A stretch of 64,000 nucleotides of DNA from Streptomyces davaonensis JCM 4913 (GCF_000349325.1 NC_020504.1:6358053-6422052); one strand, 5' to 3'. Positions 17,221-25,793 are shown, counted from the stretch's first letter. Made by a program: numbers and translations. The notes: generated from the sequence alone by a model not told the origin.

Positions 17221-18507
17221 ATGACCACGCTCTCGCCGTACGACTCGATGACCCCGGTCACCCAGGCCGCCTACCGCGCCAAGGCCGCCGCGGCCGACCT
17301 CGCGCCGCTGCCGCGGTCCGTGAAGGACGACGCGCTGCTCGCCATCGCGGACGCGCTTGAGGTCCGTACGAACGAGATCGTCGAGGCCAACGCCAAGGAC
17401 ATCGCCGCCGCCCGCGAGGCCGGCACCAGCGAGTCGATCGTCGACCGGCTGACCCTCACCCCGGAGCGGGTGCGGGCCATCGCCTCCGACGTGCGGGACG
17501 TCGTCGCGCTGCCCGACCCGGTCGGCGAGGTCGTCCGCGGCTCGACCCTGCCCAACGGCATCGACCTGCGCCAGGTCCGCGTCCCGCTCGGCGTCGTCGG
17601 CATCATCTACGAGGCCCGCCCGAACGTGACGGTGGACGCCGCCGCCCTCTGCCTGAAGTCCGGCAACGCCGTCCTGCTGCGCGGCTCGGCCTCCGCCTAC
17701 GAGTCCAACACCGCCCTCGTCCGGGTCATCCGCGACGCCGTCGGCGGCGCCGGGCTGCCCGCCGACGCCGTACAGCTCGTGCCGGGCCAGAGCCGGGAGA
17801 GCGTGGGCGAGCTGATGCGCGCCCGCGGCCTGGTCGACGTCCTCATCCCGCGCGGCGGCGCCTCACTGATCCGCACGGTCGTCAACGAGTCCACGGTCCC
17901 GGTGATCGAGACCGGCACGGGCAACGTGCATGTCTACGTCGACGCCCAGGCCGACCTCGACATGGCCATCGAGATCCTGATCAACTCCAAGGCCCACCGG
18001 GTCAGCGTCTGCAACGCCGCCGAGACCCTGCTGGTCCACCAGGACATCGCCGCCGAGTTCCTGCCCCGGGCCCTGGACGCCCTCGCCGAGGCCGGGGTCA
18101 CCGTGCACGCCGACGAGCGGGTCATGGCGTACGCCAAGGACTCCCGGGCGACCGTCGTGGAGGCGACCCCGGAGGACTGGGAGACGGAGTACCTCTCCTA
18201 CGACATCGCCGCGGCCGTCGTGGACTCCCTGGACAAGGCCGTCGAGCACATCCGGCTGTGGACCTCCGGGCACACCGAGGCGATCGTGACGACCTCGCAG
18301 CAGGCCGCCCGCCGCTTCACCCAGCTGGTCGACTCCACCACCGTCGCGGTCAACGCCTCGACCCGGTTCACGGACGGCGGCCAGTTCGGCTTCGGCGCGG
18401 AGATCGGCATCTCCACCCAGAAGCTGCACGCCCGCGGCCCCATGGGCCTGCCGGAGCTGACCAGCACGAAGTACATCGTCACCGGCGACGGGCACGTACG
18501 CCGGTGA
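17221..18507 (+). CDS. proA: Gamma-glutamyl phosphate reductase
   Basis: 428 residues; NADPH-dependent reduction of glutamyl-5-phosphate to the semialdehyde in proline synthesis. Aldehyde-dehydrogenase fold with cofactor-region motifs [17 protein letters not shown] near 122-138, LRGS and IPRGG, and the catalytic Cys in [11 protein letters not shown] near 262. The C-terminal [21 protein letters not shown] is the family signature. Full length. Translation probably begins directly at the 5' end of the message. Confidence 0.97.
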   Translation: MTTLSPYDSMTPVTQAAYRAKAAAADLAPLPRSVKDDALLAIADALEVRTNEIVEANAKDIAAAREAGTSESIVDRLTLTPERVRAIASDVRDVVALPDPVGEVVRGSTLPNGIDLRQVRVPLGVVGIIYEARPNVTVDAAALCLKSGNAVLLRGSASAYESNTALVRVIRDAVGGAGLPADAVQLVPGQSRESVGELMRARGLVDVLIPRGGASLIRTVVNESTVPVIETGTGNVHVYVDAQADLDMAIEILINSKAHRVSVCNAAETLLVHQDIAAEFLPRALDALAEAGVTVHADERVMAYAKDSRATVVEATPEDWETEYLSYDIAAAVVDSLDKAVEHIRLWTSGHTEAIVTTSQQAARRFTQLVDSTTVAVNASTRFTDGGQFGFGAEIGISTQKLHARGPMGLPELTSTKYIVTGDGHVRR

Positions 18508-18563
18508 GGCTGTCCCAGGGCGGATAATTTCCATACCGTCTGCCCAAATTGACCCCCCAGGTC

Positions 18564-18569
18564 TACTCT
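18564..18569 (+). promoter_or_regulatory. Leaderless -10 box for the SCO2584-type gene
   Basis: TACTCT, then 6 nt, then GTG 18576. The next gene's promoter has the same hexamer and the same spacing, within the shared string CTACTCTG. Confidence 0.55.
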
Positions 18570-18575
18570 GGAGCT

Positions 18576-19127
18576 GTGCCGGAGGACGTGGGGGGCACGC
18601 CGTTTCCCGACGGCTGGGAGCCCGACGACGACCACGACCGCGGGGTGTCGGACGAAGAGTTCGCCTCCGTGGTCTTCGATGAGGCCTTCGTACAGGCGGC
18701 CACACTGCACGAGCCGACCGCCGTCGAACGCCTCCTGGCCGCGGCCGAGGCCCGCCGGGCACACGGCCGGGGCGAGCGGTACGAAGAGGGGTACGGCTCC
18801 GACGACCCCACCGGATTCGGCCATGATCCGGACTTCGACGACCTGGACGACACCGATGTCCTCGAAGGCCGCTACGGCGCCCCGGGCACCTACGGCCGAC
18901 AGGTCCGCTGGCACCGCCCCGTCGCCTGGATGCTCGCCCTCGTGATGGGCATCGGCATGGTCGCGCTGGCCTTCACGGCGGTCTACCGCGGCGCCTCCTC
19001 GGGCAACCGGGAACAGGTCCCGCCCCCGGGCGCCTCGACCGGCGTCGAACAGGGCGAAGCGGTGGTGCCCTCCGTCTCCGCCGACCATTCCCAGCCGGCC
19101 ATCTCGGCCGTCCCGCGAACCCCCTGA
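18576..19127 (+). CDS. SCO2584-family spore-wall-associated membrane protein
   Basis: 183 residues from GTG 18576. The very acidic N-terminal cytoplasmic part carries the motif FASVVFDEAFVQAATLHEP. One transmembrane helix follows (PVAWMLALVMGIGMVALAF, about 110-130), then a short extracytoplasmic Pro/Ser-rich tail. Immediately downstream of proA this is the position of SCO2584 in S. coelicolor. To my recollection that protein was linked to the Mre-dependent spore-wall complex by interaction screening; I rely on memory for that. No catalytic domain is visible, so a scaffold or adaptor role is the reasonable inference. It shares its N-terminal motif and promoter layout with the next gene. Confidence 0.8.
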   Translation: MPEDVGGTPFPDGWEPDDDHDRGVSDEEFASVVFDEAFVQAATLHEPTAVERLLAAAEARRAHGRGERYEEGYGSDDPTGFGHDPDFDDLDDTDVLEGRYGAPGTYGRQVRWHRPVAWMLALVMGIGMVALAFTAVYRGASSGNREQVPPPGASTGVEQGEAVVPSVSADHSQPAISAVPRTP

Positions 19128-19215
19128 ACGGGCCCCGGCCAAAACCCGCCGTATCTGGTGAGAACCTGTCAGAACTTGTCGTACAGCGGGGCGTTTACCC
19201 GGGCTCCGGGAGACC

Positions 19216-19221
19216 TACTCT
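19216..19221 (+). promoter_or_regulatory. Leaderless -10 box for the SCO2583-type gene
   Basis: TACTCT, then 6 nt, then ATG 19228. A weak -35-like TTTACC lies 16 nt upstream (19194-19199). Confidence 0.55.
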
Positions 19222-19227
19222 GAAGAT

Positions 19228-20298
19228 ATGGGAGGGCCTGGAGACCCACCTGAGGGGACACCCGAGGGCGGACCCGGAGGTGGCGAGGACGAGTACCGAT
19301 CCGTCGTCTTCGACGAGTCGTTCGTCCGCGCTGCCCGGCTCCAGGAGTTCTCCGCGCAGGAGCGCATCGACGATCACGCGCCCGCCGTCCGCCGCCGCCC
19401 GCCCCTGCGCCGGGGTCTGTCCCGGCAGGCCCTGATCCTGGTCCTGCTGATCGCCGTCGCCTTCGGCACCGCGATCTACATGGGCGTCCGGCACCCCTAT
19501 CAGACCCCGGCGAGCCCGCAGCCCGTGGAGCCGCTGCGGATGACCGTGATCCCGCTCGCCCCGCCGGGCGAGGTGCCCGGCTCGACCGACACCGAGGCGC
19601 TCTACCGGAACAGCCCCGCCGCGCAGTACCGCATCGGCGCCGAGGGCGTCCCGCTGCCCGCCTACCGGAGCACCGCGCACTTCTCCGAGGGCCAGGTCGT
19701 GAACGCGCTGACCGTCGCCAAGGACTACGTCGTCCGCTCCGCGCTCTATCCCGAGGTGGTCCTCGGCGAGCAGGTCCGGCCGGTGCGGGTGCTGCTCGAC
19801 CCGGACCAGCTCGACCAGTTCGACCAGAGCTTCGACCACCCGACCGCCGACGGCAGGCACGCCCCGACCGGCTGGCTGGTTCGCTTCGACCCGGGCAGCG
19901 TCGAGCTCGCCGACCGCGAGATCCGGGCGCAGGGCACGCTCACGGCCGCCGAGGCCGACTCGTCCACCCTCGAGGTCACCGCGGACCACACCTTCGTGTA
20001 CGCGCTGCGCCCGGCCGGCTCCGGGGCGAAGGCGGAGGCCTCCCTGTTCACCGTCCGGCGCGAGCTGCACTTCCGCTTCGACCACGACGACCTGCGCATG
20101 CGCCAGGCCCAGCTGATCGTCTCCTACGTCCAGGCCGGCCCGCTGTCGTGCGCCGGCGACTCCGCGAACCAGCTGCGCCCGCTGCTGGCCGGCCAGACCG
20201 CCAAGGCGGGCGGCCCGGCCGGTACGGACCCTTACGCGACCGGGAGCGCCACGGCGCTGTGCGGATCGCTGGCGGAGAGTGCGCAGCCCAAGGTCTGA
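19228..20298 (+). CDS. SCO2583-family membrane protein
   Basis: 356 residues. The N-terminus is Gly/Pro-rich and contains YRSVVFDESFVRAARLQEF, almost the same as the motif in the preceding protein. It continues with a basic stretch, one transmembrane helix (ALILVLLIAVAFGTAIYMGV, about 72-92) and a ~260-residue extracytoplasmic domain. That domain has two cysteines (SCAGDS and LCGSL) near the C-terminus that could form a disulfide. I do not recognise a catalytic motif. The shared cytoplasmic motif suggests that both proteins dock on the same partner. Presumed cell-envelope function from its neighbours (SCO2584-type protein, LCP protein). Confidence 0.78.
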   Translation: MGGPGDPPEGTPEGGPGGGEDEYRSVVFDESFVRAARLQEFSAQERIDDHAPAVRRRPPLRRGLSRQALILVLLIAVAFGTAIYMGVRHPYQTPASPQPVEPLRMTVIPLAPPGEVPGSTDTEALYRNSPAAQYRIGAEGVPLPAYRSTAHFSEGQVVNALTVAKDYVVRSALYPEVVLGEQVRPVRVLLDPDQLDQFDQSFDHPTADGRHAPTGWLVRFDPGSVELADREIRAQGTLTAAEADSSTLEVTADHTFVYALRPAGSGAKAEASLFTVRRELHFRFDHDDLRMRQAQLIVSYVQAGPLSCAGDSANQLRPLLAGQTAKAGGPAGTDPYATGSATALCGSLAESAQPKV

Positions 20299-20315
20299 GC
20301 CGGGGGTCCTGGAAC

Positions 20316-21446
20316 TCAGTCGCCGTCCCGCGGCGGCGGAGGCGTGTCCGTCGGCGGCTCGTCCTGCCGCTGGGCGCCGGCGGACCCGGTGTTGGTGCCG
20401 AAGCCCCCGAAGCCCCGGCGGACCCGGCCGCCGAGGTCGCCCGCGCCGCCCGCGATGTCCGTGACCAGCTTCATCAGCGGGTCCTTGGAGGACTTCACAT
20501 GCGTGGCGTAGTGCGACGCCGACTCACGGAAGGAGTCCGTCACCGAGGTGTCCTTGTCCTCGGAGCGGCGCGGGTAGTGGCCGTCCATGATCCGCTGGTA
20601 GTCACGGGTCTCGGCCCACTTCTTCAGCTCGGCCGCGCGGACCGTGGTGAAGGGGTGCGAGCGGGGCAGCACGTTCAGGATCTTCAGCACGGAGTCGCGC
20701 AGGTCGCCGCCCGCCTCGTACTCCTCGGCCTGCTTGAGGAACGCGTGCACGTTCATCTCGTGCAGATGGTTGCCGCCCGCGATCTTCATCAGGCCGCGCA
20801 TCGAGGCCTGGAGGTCCTGGCCGACCAGCAGACCGGCGCGGTCGGCGGACAGCTCCGACTTGCGGAACCACTCGCGCAGCGCGGTCACGATCGCCATGAT
20901 CGCGACGGTGCCCAGCGGGATCCAGGCGACCCGGATGGCGAGGTTGGTCAGGAACAGCAGGATGGTCCGGTACACCGAGTGCCCGGACAGCGCGTGCCCG
21001 ACCTCGTGGCCGACGACCGCCCGCATCTCCTCCTCGTCGAGCAGCTCGACGAGCCCCGTGGTCACCACGATGATCGGCTCGTCCAGGCCGATGCACATCG
21101 CGTTCGGCTGCGGGTCCTGGTTGACGTACATCGGCGGGACCTTCTCCAGGTCCAGGATGTAACAGGCGTCCCGCAGCATGTCGTTGAGGTGCGTGAACTG
21201 CTGGTCCGAGACCCGCACCGAGTCGGACAGGAACAGCAGCCGCAGGCTCCGCTCGGGCAGCAGTCCGCTCAGCGCCTTGAAGACGGTGTCGAACCCGCTC
21301 AGCTTGCGCAGCGCCACCAGGGCACTGCGGTCGGCCGGGTGCTCGTACGCCCGCGAGGAGATGCCGGGGAAGCGCCTGCGCTGCCTGCTCGGCACGTTCT
21401 CGTGCCCGTCCTGCTGGTGGCCGTCGTCGGACATGTGGTCCCCCAT
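20316..21446 (-). CDS. M48-family (HtpX-like) membrane metalloprotease
   Basis: 376 residues. The zinc motif VVGHEVGHALSGH (HExxH) lies near 133-145 and is followed by hydrophobic segments (TILLFLTNLAIRV and GTVAIMAIVTAL); the third zinc ligand is probably the Glu in RKSELSADRAG. M48 enzymes degrade misfolded or excess membrane proteins. The N-terminus is polar (HQQDGHENVPSRQRRRF) and the C-terminus is a Pro/Asp-rich tail. Starts at ATG 21446 or 21434 are both possible. It converges with the SCO2583-type gene, 17 nt away, and diverges from a micro membrane protein gene. Confidence 0.88.
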   Translation of the reverse strand: MGDHMSDDGHQQDGHENVPSRQRRRFPGISSRAYEHPADRSALVALRKLSGFDTVFKALSGLLPERSLRLLFLSDSVRVSDQQFTHLNDMLRDACYILDLEKVPPMYVNQDPQPNAMCIGLDEPIIVVTTGLVELLDEEEMRAVVGHEVGHALSGHSVYRTILLFLTNLAIRVAWIPLGTVAIMAIVTALREWFRKSELSADRAGLLVGQDLQASMRGLMKIAGGNHLHEMNVHAFLKQAEEYEAGGDLRDSVLKILNVLPRSHPFTTVRAAELKKWAETRDYQRIMDGHYPRRSEDKDTSVTDSFRESASHYATHVKSSKDPLMKLVTDIAGGAGDLGGRVRRGFGGFGTNTGSAGAQRQDEPPTDTPPPPRDGD

Positions 21447-21545
21447 GTGCGTCTGTGTGGCCGTACGGCCCTTCGGGCCCCCTGAGCAGGCTCCAGCCTA
21501 GGCGGAGTTACCGTGGACGGGCAGTACAGCGAAGGAGTCCCTGCC

Positions 21546-21707
21546 ATGGAGCACCACCCCGCGGCCGTCTGGCTGACCGAGGCCGCGAGCGCGGCGGAGA
21601 AGCAAGGGGCGGGAATTCTGCTCCGGGTCGTCCTGATCGTGATGGTCGTGGGCTCCGTCCTGACCGCGTGGTTCCTGCTGCGGGGGTACAAGCAGAAGGA
21701 CGACTGA
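21546..21707 (+). CDS. 53-residue single-span membrane protein
   Basis: Starts at ATG 21546, 8 nt after a GAAGGAG site (21531-21537). The protein (MEHHPAAVWLTEAAS... to ...GYKQKDD) has one transmembrane helix, LLRVVLIVMVVGSVLTAWFLL, and a short charged C-terminus on the cytoplasmic side. Codons follow the genomic bias. No function is recognisable. It is divergent from the M48 protease gene with about 100 bp between their starts, so co-regulation with the protease is plausible. Confidence 0.75.
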   Translation: MEHHPAAVWLTEAASAAEKQGAGILLRVVLIVMVVGSVLTAWFLLRGYKQKDD

Positions 21708-21859
21708 GGCGCCGGATAAGTTGCCTCGGCGCGCGGGCGCCGCGCCGGGCGGTGCGTGCCGGGTGCCCCAACGGCGGAGTCGGCGTGATCGGCGCGGAGC
21801 GGCCCGCTTACGATGAGCCGACATCTTTATCCCGCCCACACCCGAAGGTCTCGCCGAAG

Positions 21860-22024
21860 ATGAGCTTCCACAGCACCGCTGCCCAGTTGGTCACCCTCGC
21901 TTCCGAGGGCGGAGAGCACGGCGGCAACCACGAGAGCCTCAACCCGCTGGTCACCGGTGGCGGTGCCTTCGTCATCCTGATGCTGCTGCTGTGGGTCACC
22001 ACCCGTTTCAACCGGGACCGCTGA
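21860..22024 (+). CDS. 54-residue single-span membrane protein upstream of nadD
   Basis: ATG 21860; GCCGAAG precedes it. Sequence begins [15 protein letters not shown], then a His/Gly-rich segment ([10 protein letters not shown]) and one helix, [18 protein letters not shown], ending in NRDR. The His-rich segment before the helix could bind metal, but that is only an inference. This and the 53-residue protein at 21546 are both single-span, yet their sequences are unrelated. It lies 61 nt upstream of nadD in the same direction. Confidence 0.72.
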   Translation: MSFHSTAAQLVTLASEGGEHGGNHESLNPLVTGGGAFVILMLLLWVTTRFNRDR

Positions 22025-22085
22025 ACCCCTGCCCCGGGGGTCTGGCGACCCGGGCTCACAAGTCGGGCCGGTAGGGTCTGCACGC

Positions 22086-22724
22086 ATGGGAGAGCAGGAC
22101 ATGCCTACCGGCCCGGTCAACGGCCCGTCGAACCCCGGCAAGCGCCGGCTCGGCGTCATGGGCGGAACCTTCGACCCGATCCACCACGGGCACCTGGTGG
22201 CGGCCAGTGAGGTCGCCGCGCAGTTCCACCTGGACGAGGTCGTGTTCGTGCCGACCGGCCAGCCGTGGCAGAAGACCCATCGCAAGGTCTCCCCGGCCGA
22301 GGACCGCTATCTGATGACGGTCATCGCGACCGCCGAGAACCCCCAGTTCTCGGTGAGCCGGATCGACATCGACCGCGGCGGCCCGACCTACACCACGGAC
22401 ACGCTGCGCGATCTCAAGGCGCTCAACCCCGACACCGACCTGTTCTTCATCACCGGCGCCGACGCCCTCGGTCAGATCCTGACCTGGCGGGACGCGGACG
22501 AGCTGTTCTCCCTCGCGCACTTCATCGGGGTCACCCGGCCCGGCCACCACCTGGCCGACCCGGGTCTCCCGGAGGGCGGTGTCTCGCTGGTCGAGGTTCC
22601 CGCCTTGGCCATCTCCTCCACAGACTGCCGTGCGAGGGTCGCCAACGGCGATCCCGTCTGGTATCTGGTGCCGGACGGAGTCGTGCGCTACATCGACAAG
22701 CGCGAGCTGTACCGCGGCGAGTGA
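22086..22724 (+). CDS. nadD: Nicotinate-nucleotide adenylyltransferase
   Basis: 212 residues; transfers AMP from ATP to nicotinic acid mononucleotide in NAD synthesis. The nucleotidyltransferase loop [12 protein letters not shown] begins near residue 25 and the C-terminal ISSTDCR (ISSTxxR) near 176-182. An extra 20-residue N-terminus precedes the usual start; ATG 22101 (MPTGPVNG) would shorten it. No ribosome site is visible before 22086, but TAGGGT (22072-22077) lies 8 nt upstream, so the message may be nearly leaderless. nadD-LCP-rsfS is a standard actinobacterial order, with 16 nt to the LCP gene. Confidence 0.95.
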   Translation: MGEQDMPTGPVNGPSNPGKRRLGVMGGTFDPIHHGHLVAASEVAAQFHLDEVVFVPTGQPWQKTHRKVSPAEDRYLMTVIATAENPQFSVSRIDIDRGGPTYTTDTLRDLKALNPDTDLFFITGADALGQILTWRDADELFSLAHFIGVTRPGHHLADPGLPEGGVSLVEVPALAISSTDCRARVANGDPVWYLVPDGVVRYIDKRELYRGE

Positions 22725-22740
22725 GCCGAGAGGGGCACCG

Positions 22741-24375
22741 GTGAACGACCGATACGACGCGTACGGGGGCGACCAGTACGAACTCGTCGGCTACGACGAG
22801 TACGGGCGGCCTGTGTACCGACAGGTCCCGCCGCCGCAACAGCCCCCTCAGCCGCCGTACGACCCCTACGCTCAGCAGGGATACGGCTACGACCCGTACG
22901 CGACCGGTCAGCAGCGGCCGGCCCCGCCGTACGACCCCTACGGCCAGACCACGGGCGGCGCGGCCCCCTCGTACGACCCCTACGGGCAGACCGCGGCGAG
23001 CGGGCAGCAGCCGCGGGTCGCCGAGCAGACCGCCCACATCCCGCAGCAGTCCGGGCCCGCGGAACGGGCGGAGGAGCCGGGGCGGGACCAACGGGACTAC
23101 CGCACCGAGCAGTTCGCCTTCGTCGAGGAGCCGGACGGTGACTCCGAGGACGTCATCGACTGGCTGAACTTCACCGAGAACCGCACCGAGCGCCGCGAGG
23201 AGGCCAAGCGCCGCGCCCGCAGCCGCCTGGTCGCCTTCGTCGTGGTCCTGGCGCTGGTAGCGGCCGGCGGCGTCGGCTATCTCTGGTACGCCGGGAAGCT
23301 GCCCGGTGTGTCCTCCTCCGGCGACGACACCGACACCGCGACGGCCGTCGGCGCCCAGCAGCGCGACGTGGTCGTCGTGCACCTGCACAACACCAAGAAC
23401 GGCGACACCGCGACGGCCCTGCTCGTCGACAACACCACCACCAAGCAGGGCACGACCGTCCTGCTCCCCAACTCCCTCGGCCTGAGCGGCGACGACGGCA
23501 CCACGACCACGCTCGCCAAGTCGGTCGAGGACGACGGCTCCTCCGGCACCCGCGAGGCACTGGACGCCGTCCTCGGCACCGAGATCCAGGGCACCTGGCG
23601 GCTGGACACCCCCTACCTCCAGAACCTGGTCGACCTCGTCGGCAACATCGACGTCGACACCAACACCGATGTGCCCGATCCGTCCGACAAGAAGTCCAAG
23701 GGCGCCGCCCCGCTGGTCAACAAGGGCGAGGCGCAGACCCTCAGCGGCAAGATGGCCGTCGCCTACGCCACCTACCGCGGCTCCGGAGAGGCCCAGAACG
23801 CCCAGCTGGAGCGGTTCGGGCAGGTCATGCAGGGCGTGCTGCGCAAGCTGTCCTCCGATCCCCAGGCCGCGACGGTCACCGTGCAGACGCTCCAGCAGAT
23901 CCTCGACCCGTCCATGACGGACAAGGACCTCGGCACCTTCCTCGCCAAGCTCGCCGACCTCGCCAAGGGCGGCGACCACAAGACGGCGCTGCTGCCGGTG
24001 CAGGGCGACGGGACACTGACCGCCGAGACCAGCGCCAGCGTGGTCAAGGACGTCCTCGGTGGCACCGCGAAGAGCCCCGACAAGGACGCGGCGGTGCGGG
24101 TCTCGGTCCAGAACGCCAGCGGTGTGAAGGACAACACGGAGAAGGCCCGGGTGGTCCTCCTCAACGGCGGCTTCACCTTCCTGGAGGGCGGTACGGCCGC
24201 ATCGGCCCAGTCCGCGTCCAAGGTCGTGTACGCCGACGCCGCCGACAAGGAGAACGCCACAGAGGTCGCCAAGACCCTGGGCCTGCCCACCAGCGCGGTG
24301 TCGAAGGGCAAGGTCGGCTCGAACGCGAGCGTCTCGGTCGTCCTCGGCCAGGACTACGCGCCGTCGTCGTCCTAG
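22741..24375 (+). CDS. LytR-CpsA-Psr (LCP) family wall-polymer ligase, PdtA-like
   Basis: 544 residues from GTG 22741. The cytoplasmic first ~160 residues are rich in Tyr/Pro/Gln repeats (PPYDPYAQ, YDPYATGQ, YDPYGQT). A transmembrane helix follows (LVAFVVVLALVAAGGVGYLWY, about 163-183). The extracellular LCP domain (about 200-385) includes LGTEIQGTWRLDTPYLQNL and AVAYATYRGSG; a LytR_C domain (about 450-535, VSVQNASGVKDNTEKA) closes the protein. LCP proteins transfer lipid-linked glycopolymers to peptidoglycan. As I recall, S. coelicolor PdtA, in the same nadD-rsfS slot, was described as a polydiglycosylphosphate transferase needed for proper sporulation. The arginine cluster usual in LCP enzymes is only partly conserved. 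Confidence 0.85.
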   Translation: MNDRYDAYGGDQYELVGYDEYGRPVYRQVPPPQQPPQPPYDPYAQQGYGYDPYATGQQRPAPPYDPYGQTTGGAAPSYDPYGQTAASGQQPRVAEQTAHIPQQSGPAERAEEPGRDQRDYRTEQFAFVEEPDGDSEDVIDWLNFTENRTERREEAKRRARSRLVAFVVVLALVAAGGVGYLWYAGKLPGVSSSGDDTDTATAVGAQQRDVVVVHLHNTKNGDTATALLVDNTTTKQGTTVLLPNSLGLSGDDGTTTTLAKSVEDDGSSGTREALDAVLGTEIQGTWRLDTPYLQNLVDLVGNIDVDTNTDVPDPSDKKSKGAAPLVNKGEAQTLSGKMAVAYATYRGSGEAQNAQLERFGQVMQGVLRKLSSDPQAATVTVQTLQQILDPSMTDKDLGTFLAKLADLAKGGDHKTALLPVQGDGTLTAETSASVVKDVLGGTAKSPDKDAAVRVSVQNASGVKDNTEKARVVLLNGGFTFLEGGTAASAQSASKVVYADAADKENATEVAKTLGLPTSAVSKGKVGSNASVSVVLGQDYAPSSS

Positions 24376-24406
24376 ATCGGGGCCGTCAACAATCACGTGG
24401 GGCGCC

Positions 24407-24447
24407 GTCGGCGGTCGTGAGACCCTTGAAGTCCAGTGACCGCCGAC
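24407..24447 (+). other. Stem-loop between the LCP gene and rsfS
   Basis: GTCGGCGGTC (24407-24416) pairs perfectly with GACCGCCGAC (24438-24447) around a 21-nt loop. No T-tract follows, and the rsfS start is 13 nt downstream. It could shield or separate the two cistrons. Confidence 0.55.
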
Positions 24448-24460
24448 CGAAAGCCTTGTA

Positions 24461-24907
24461 GTGACCGCCACTGACCGTTCCATCGAGCTGATCAACACCG
24501 CCGCCCAGGCGGCCGCCGACAAGCTCGCGCACGACATCATCGCCTACGACGTCAGCGACGTGCTGTCGATCACCGACGCCTTCCTGCTGGCCTCCGCGCC
24601 CAACGACCGCCAGGTCAAGTCGATCGTCGACGAGATCGAGGAGCGGCTCAGCAAGGAGCTCGGCGCCAAGCCGGTCCGCCGCGAGGGCGACCGCGAGGCC
24701 CGCTGGGTGCTGCTCGACTACGTCGACATCGTCGTCCACGTCCAGCACAGCGAGGAGCGGGTCTTCTACGCCCTGGAGCGGCTGTGGAAGGACTGCCCCG
24801 AGCTGGAGCTGCCCGAGGACGCCAAGGCCACCCGGGGCAAGGCCAAGGAGCACGCCGAGCTCCAGGCCGCCGAGGAGGCGGCCGAACCGAGCGGTGAGTG
24901 GCGATGA
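24461..24907 (+). CDS. rsfS: Ribosome silencing factor RsfS
   Basis: 148 residues from GTG 24461. The RsfS/Iojap domain is complete: DVLSITDAFLLASAPNDRQVKSIVDEIEERL and the C-terminal half with WVLLDYVDIVVHVQHSEERVFYALERLW. The protein binds L14 on the 50S subunit and blocks subunit joining under starvation. A ~30-residue Ala/Glu-rich tail extends beyond the domain. It follows the LCP gene by 85 nt and its stop overlaps the next start in an ATGA arrangement, which indicates translational coupling. Confidence 0.95.
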   Translation: MTATDRSIELINTAAQAAADKLAHDIIAYDVSDVLSITDAFLLASAPNDRQVKSIVDEIEERLSKELGAKPVRREGDREARWVLLDYVDIVVHVQHSEERVFYALERLWKDCPELELPEDAKATRGKAKEHAELQAAEEAAEPSGEWR

Positions 24908-25575
24908 GCGCCACCGGCGAGGTGACCGCGGGCCGTCCGGGCCGCGGTCGCCGCGTCATCCTGTGGCGGCACGGCCAGACCTCGTGGAACGTGGAGCGCC
25001 GCTTCCAGGGCTCCACCGACGTCGCCCTCACCGAGGCCGGTATCGCCCAGGCCCGCCGCGCCGCCCGGCTGCTGGCCTCCCTCAAGCCCGCCGCGATCGT
25101 CGCCTCCGACCTCCAGCGCGCCGCGCACACGGCCGCCGAGCTGGCCGTGCTCACCGGCCTGGACGTCGCCCAGGACGAGGGCCTCAGGGAGACCTACGCG
25201 GGCGTCTGGCAGGGCCTCACGCACGAGGACATCATCGCCCGCTACGGCGAGGAGTACGCCGCCTGGAAGCGCGGTGAGCCGGTCCGCCGCGGCGGCGGCG
25301 AGCTGGAGACCGAGGTCGCCGACCGCGCCGCCCCGGTGGTGCTCCGGCACGCTGAGAAGCTGCCCGACGACGGCACCCTCGTGGTGGTCAGCCACGGCGG
25401 CACGATCCGCACCACCATCGGTCGGCTCCTGGGTCTGGAGCCGCACCACTGGGAGAGCCTCGGCGGCCTCTCCAACTGCTGCTGGTCCGTCCTCGGCGAG
25501 GGCGCCCGCGGCTGGCGGCTGCTGGAGCACAACGCCGGCACCCTGCCGGAGCCGGTGCTCGGCGACGACGACTGA
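24904..25575 (+). CDS. Histidine phosphatase family protein (phosphoglycerate-mutase-like)
   Basis: 223 residues. The catalytic phospho-His motif LWRHGQTSWN is near 18-27, the second core His is in VVVSHGGTIRTT near 163, and the acid/base Glu is probably in LRETYAGVWQGLTHEDI. The length and these motifs fit cofactor-independent small-molecule phosphatases (CobC/GpmB-like) better than glycolytic mutases. It overlaps rsfS by 4 nt (ATGA). The substrate cannot be told. A hairpin (25575-25593) begins at its stop codon. Confidence 0.85.
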   Translation: MSATGEVTAGRPGRGRRVILWRHGQTSWNVERRFQGSTDVALTEAGIAQARRAARLLASLKPAAIVASDLQRAAHTAAELAVLTGLDVAQDEGLRETYAGVWQGLTHEDIIARYGEEYAAWKRGEPVRRGGGELETEVADRAAPVVLRHAEKLPDDGTLVVVSHGGTIRTTIGRLLGLEPHHWESLGGLSNCCWSVLGEGARGWRLLEHNAGTLPEPVLGDDD

Positions 25576-25593
25576 CGGCCCCCTGGGGGCCGT
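25575..25593 (+). terminator. Short GC hairpin at the end of the histidine phosphatase gene
   Basis: ACGGCCCC and GGGGCCGT form a compact stem around CTG, directly at the stop codon. There is no T-tract, as is common for Streptomyces terminators. Confidence 0.5.
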
Positions 25594-25669
25594 AGACCCG
25601 GATTTCACTTTCTGGCAGGTCGCAGGCTAGAGTTCTTCTTGTTCGCCCCGCTGAGCGGGAAGAACGCGC

Positions 25670-25742
25670 GGGGCTATAGCTCAGTTGGTAGAGCGCCTGC
25701 ATGGCATGCAGGAGGTCAGGAGTTCAATTCTCCTTAGCTCCA
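25670..25742 (+). tRNA. tRNA-Ala (anticodon GGC), copy 1
   Basis: A 73-nt cloverleaf. The acceptor is GGGGCTA with TAGCTCC (one G-T). The D arm holds AGCTCAGTTGGTAGAGC, the anticodon stem CCTGC/GCAGG encloses loop ATGGCAT with GGC at 25703-25705, and the T loop is TTCAATT. The discriminator is A and no CCA is encoded. G3-T70 is the alanine identity pair. TAGAGT (25628-25633) upstream may be its -10 box. An identical copy lies at 26468-26540. Confidence 0.97.
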
Positions 25743-25765
25743 CAGATCAAGAACGAAGATCAGGA

Positions 25766-25793
25766 TCCCACCCCCAGCGGGGGTGGGATTTTT
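25766..25793 (+). terminator. Rho-independent terminator of tRNA-Ala copy 1
   Basis: TCCCACCCCC (25766-25775), loop AGC, GGGGGTGGGA (25779-25788), then TTTTT. A textbook terminator 23 nt after the tRNA. Confidence 0.92.

Noticed and set aside
18549..18575. TTG start at 18549 for the SCO2584-type protein
   Set aside because: GTG 18576 fits the -10 spacing exactly; a start at 18549 would precede the promoter's transcription start.
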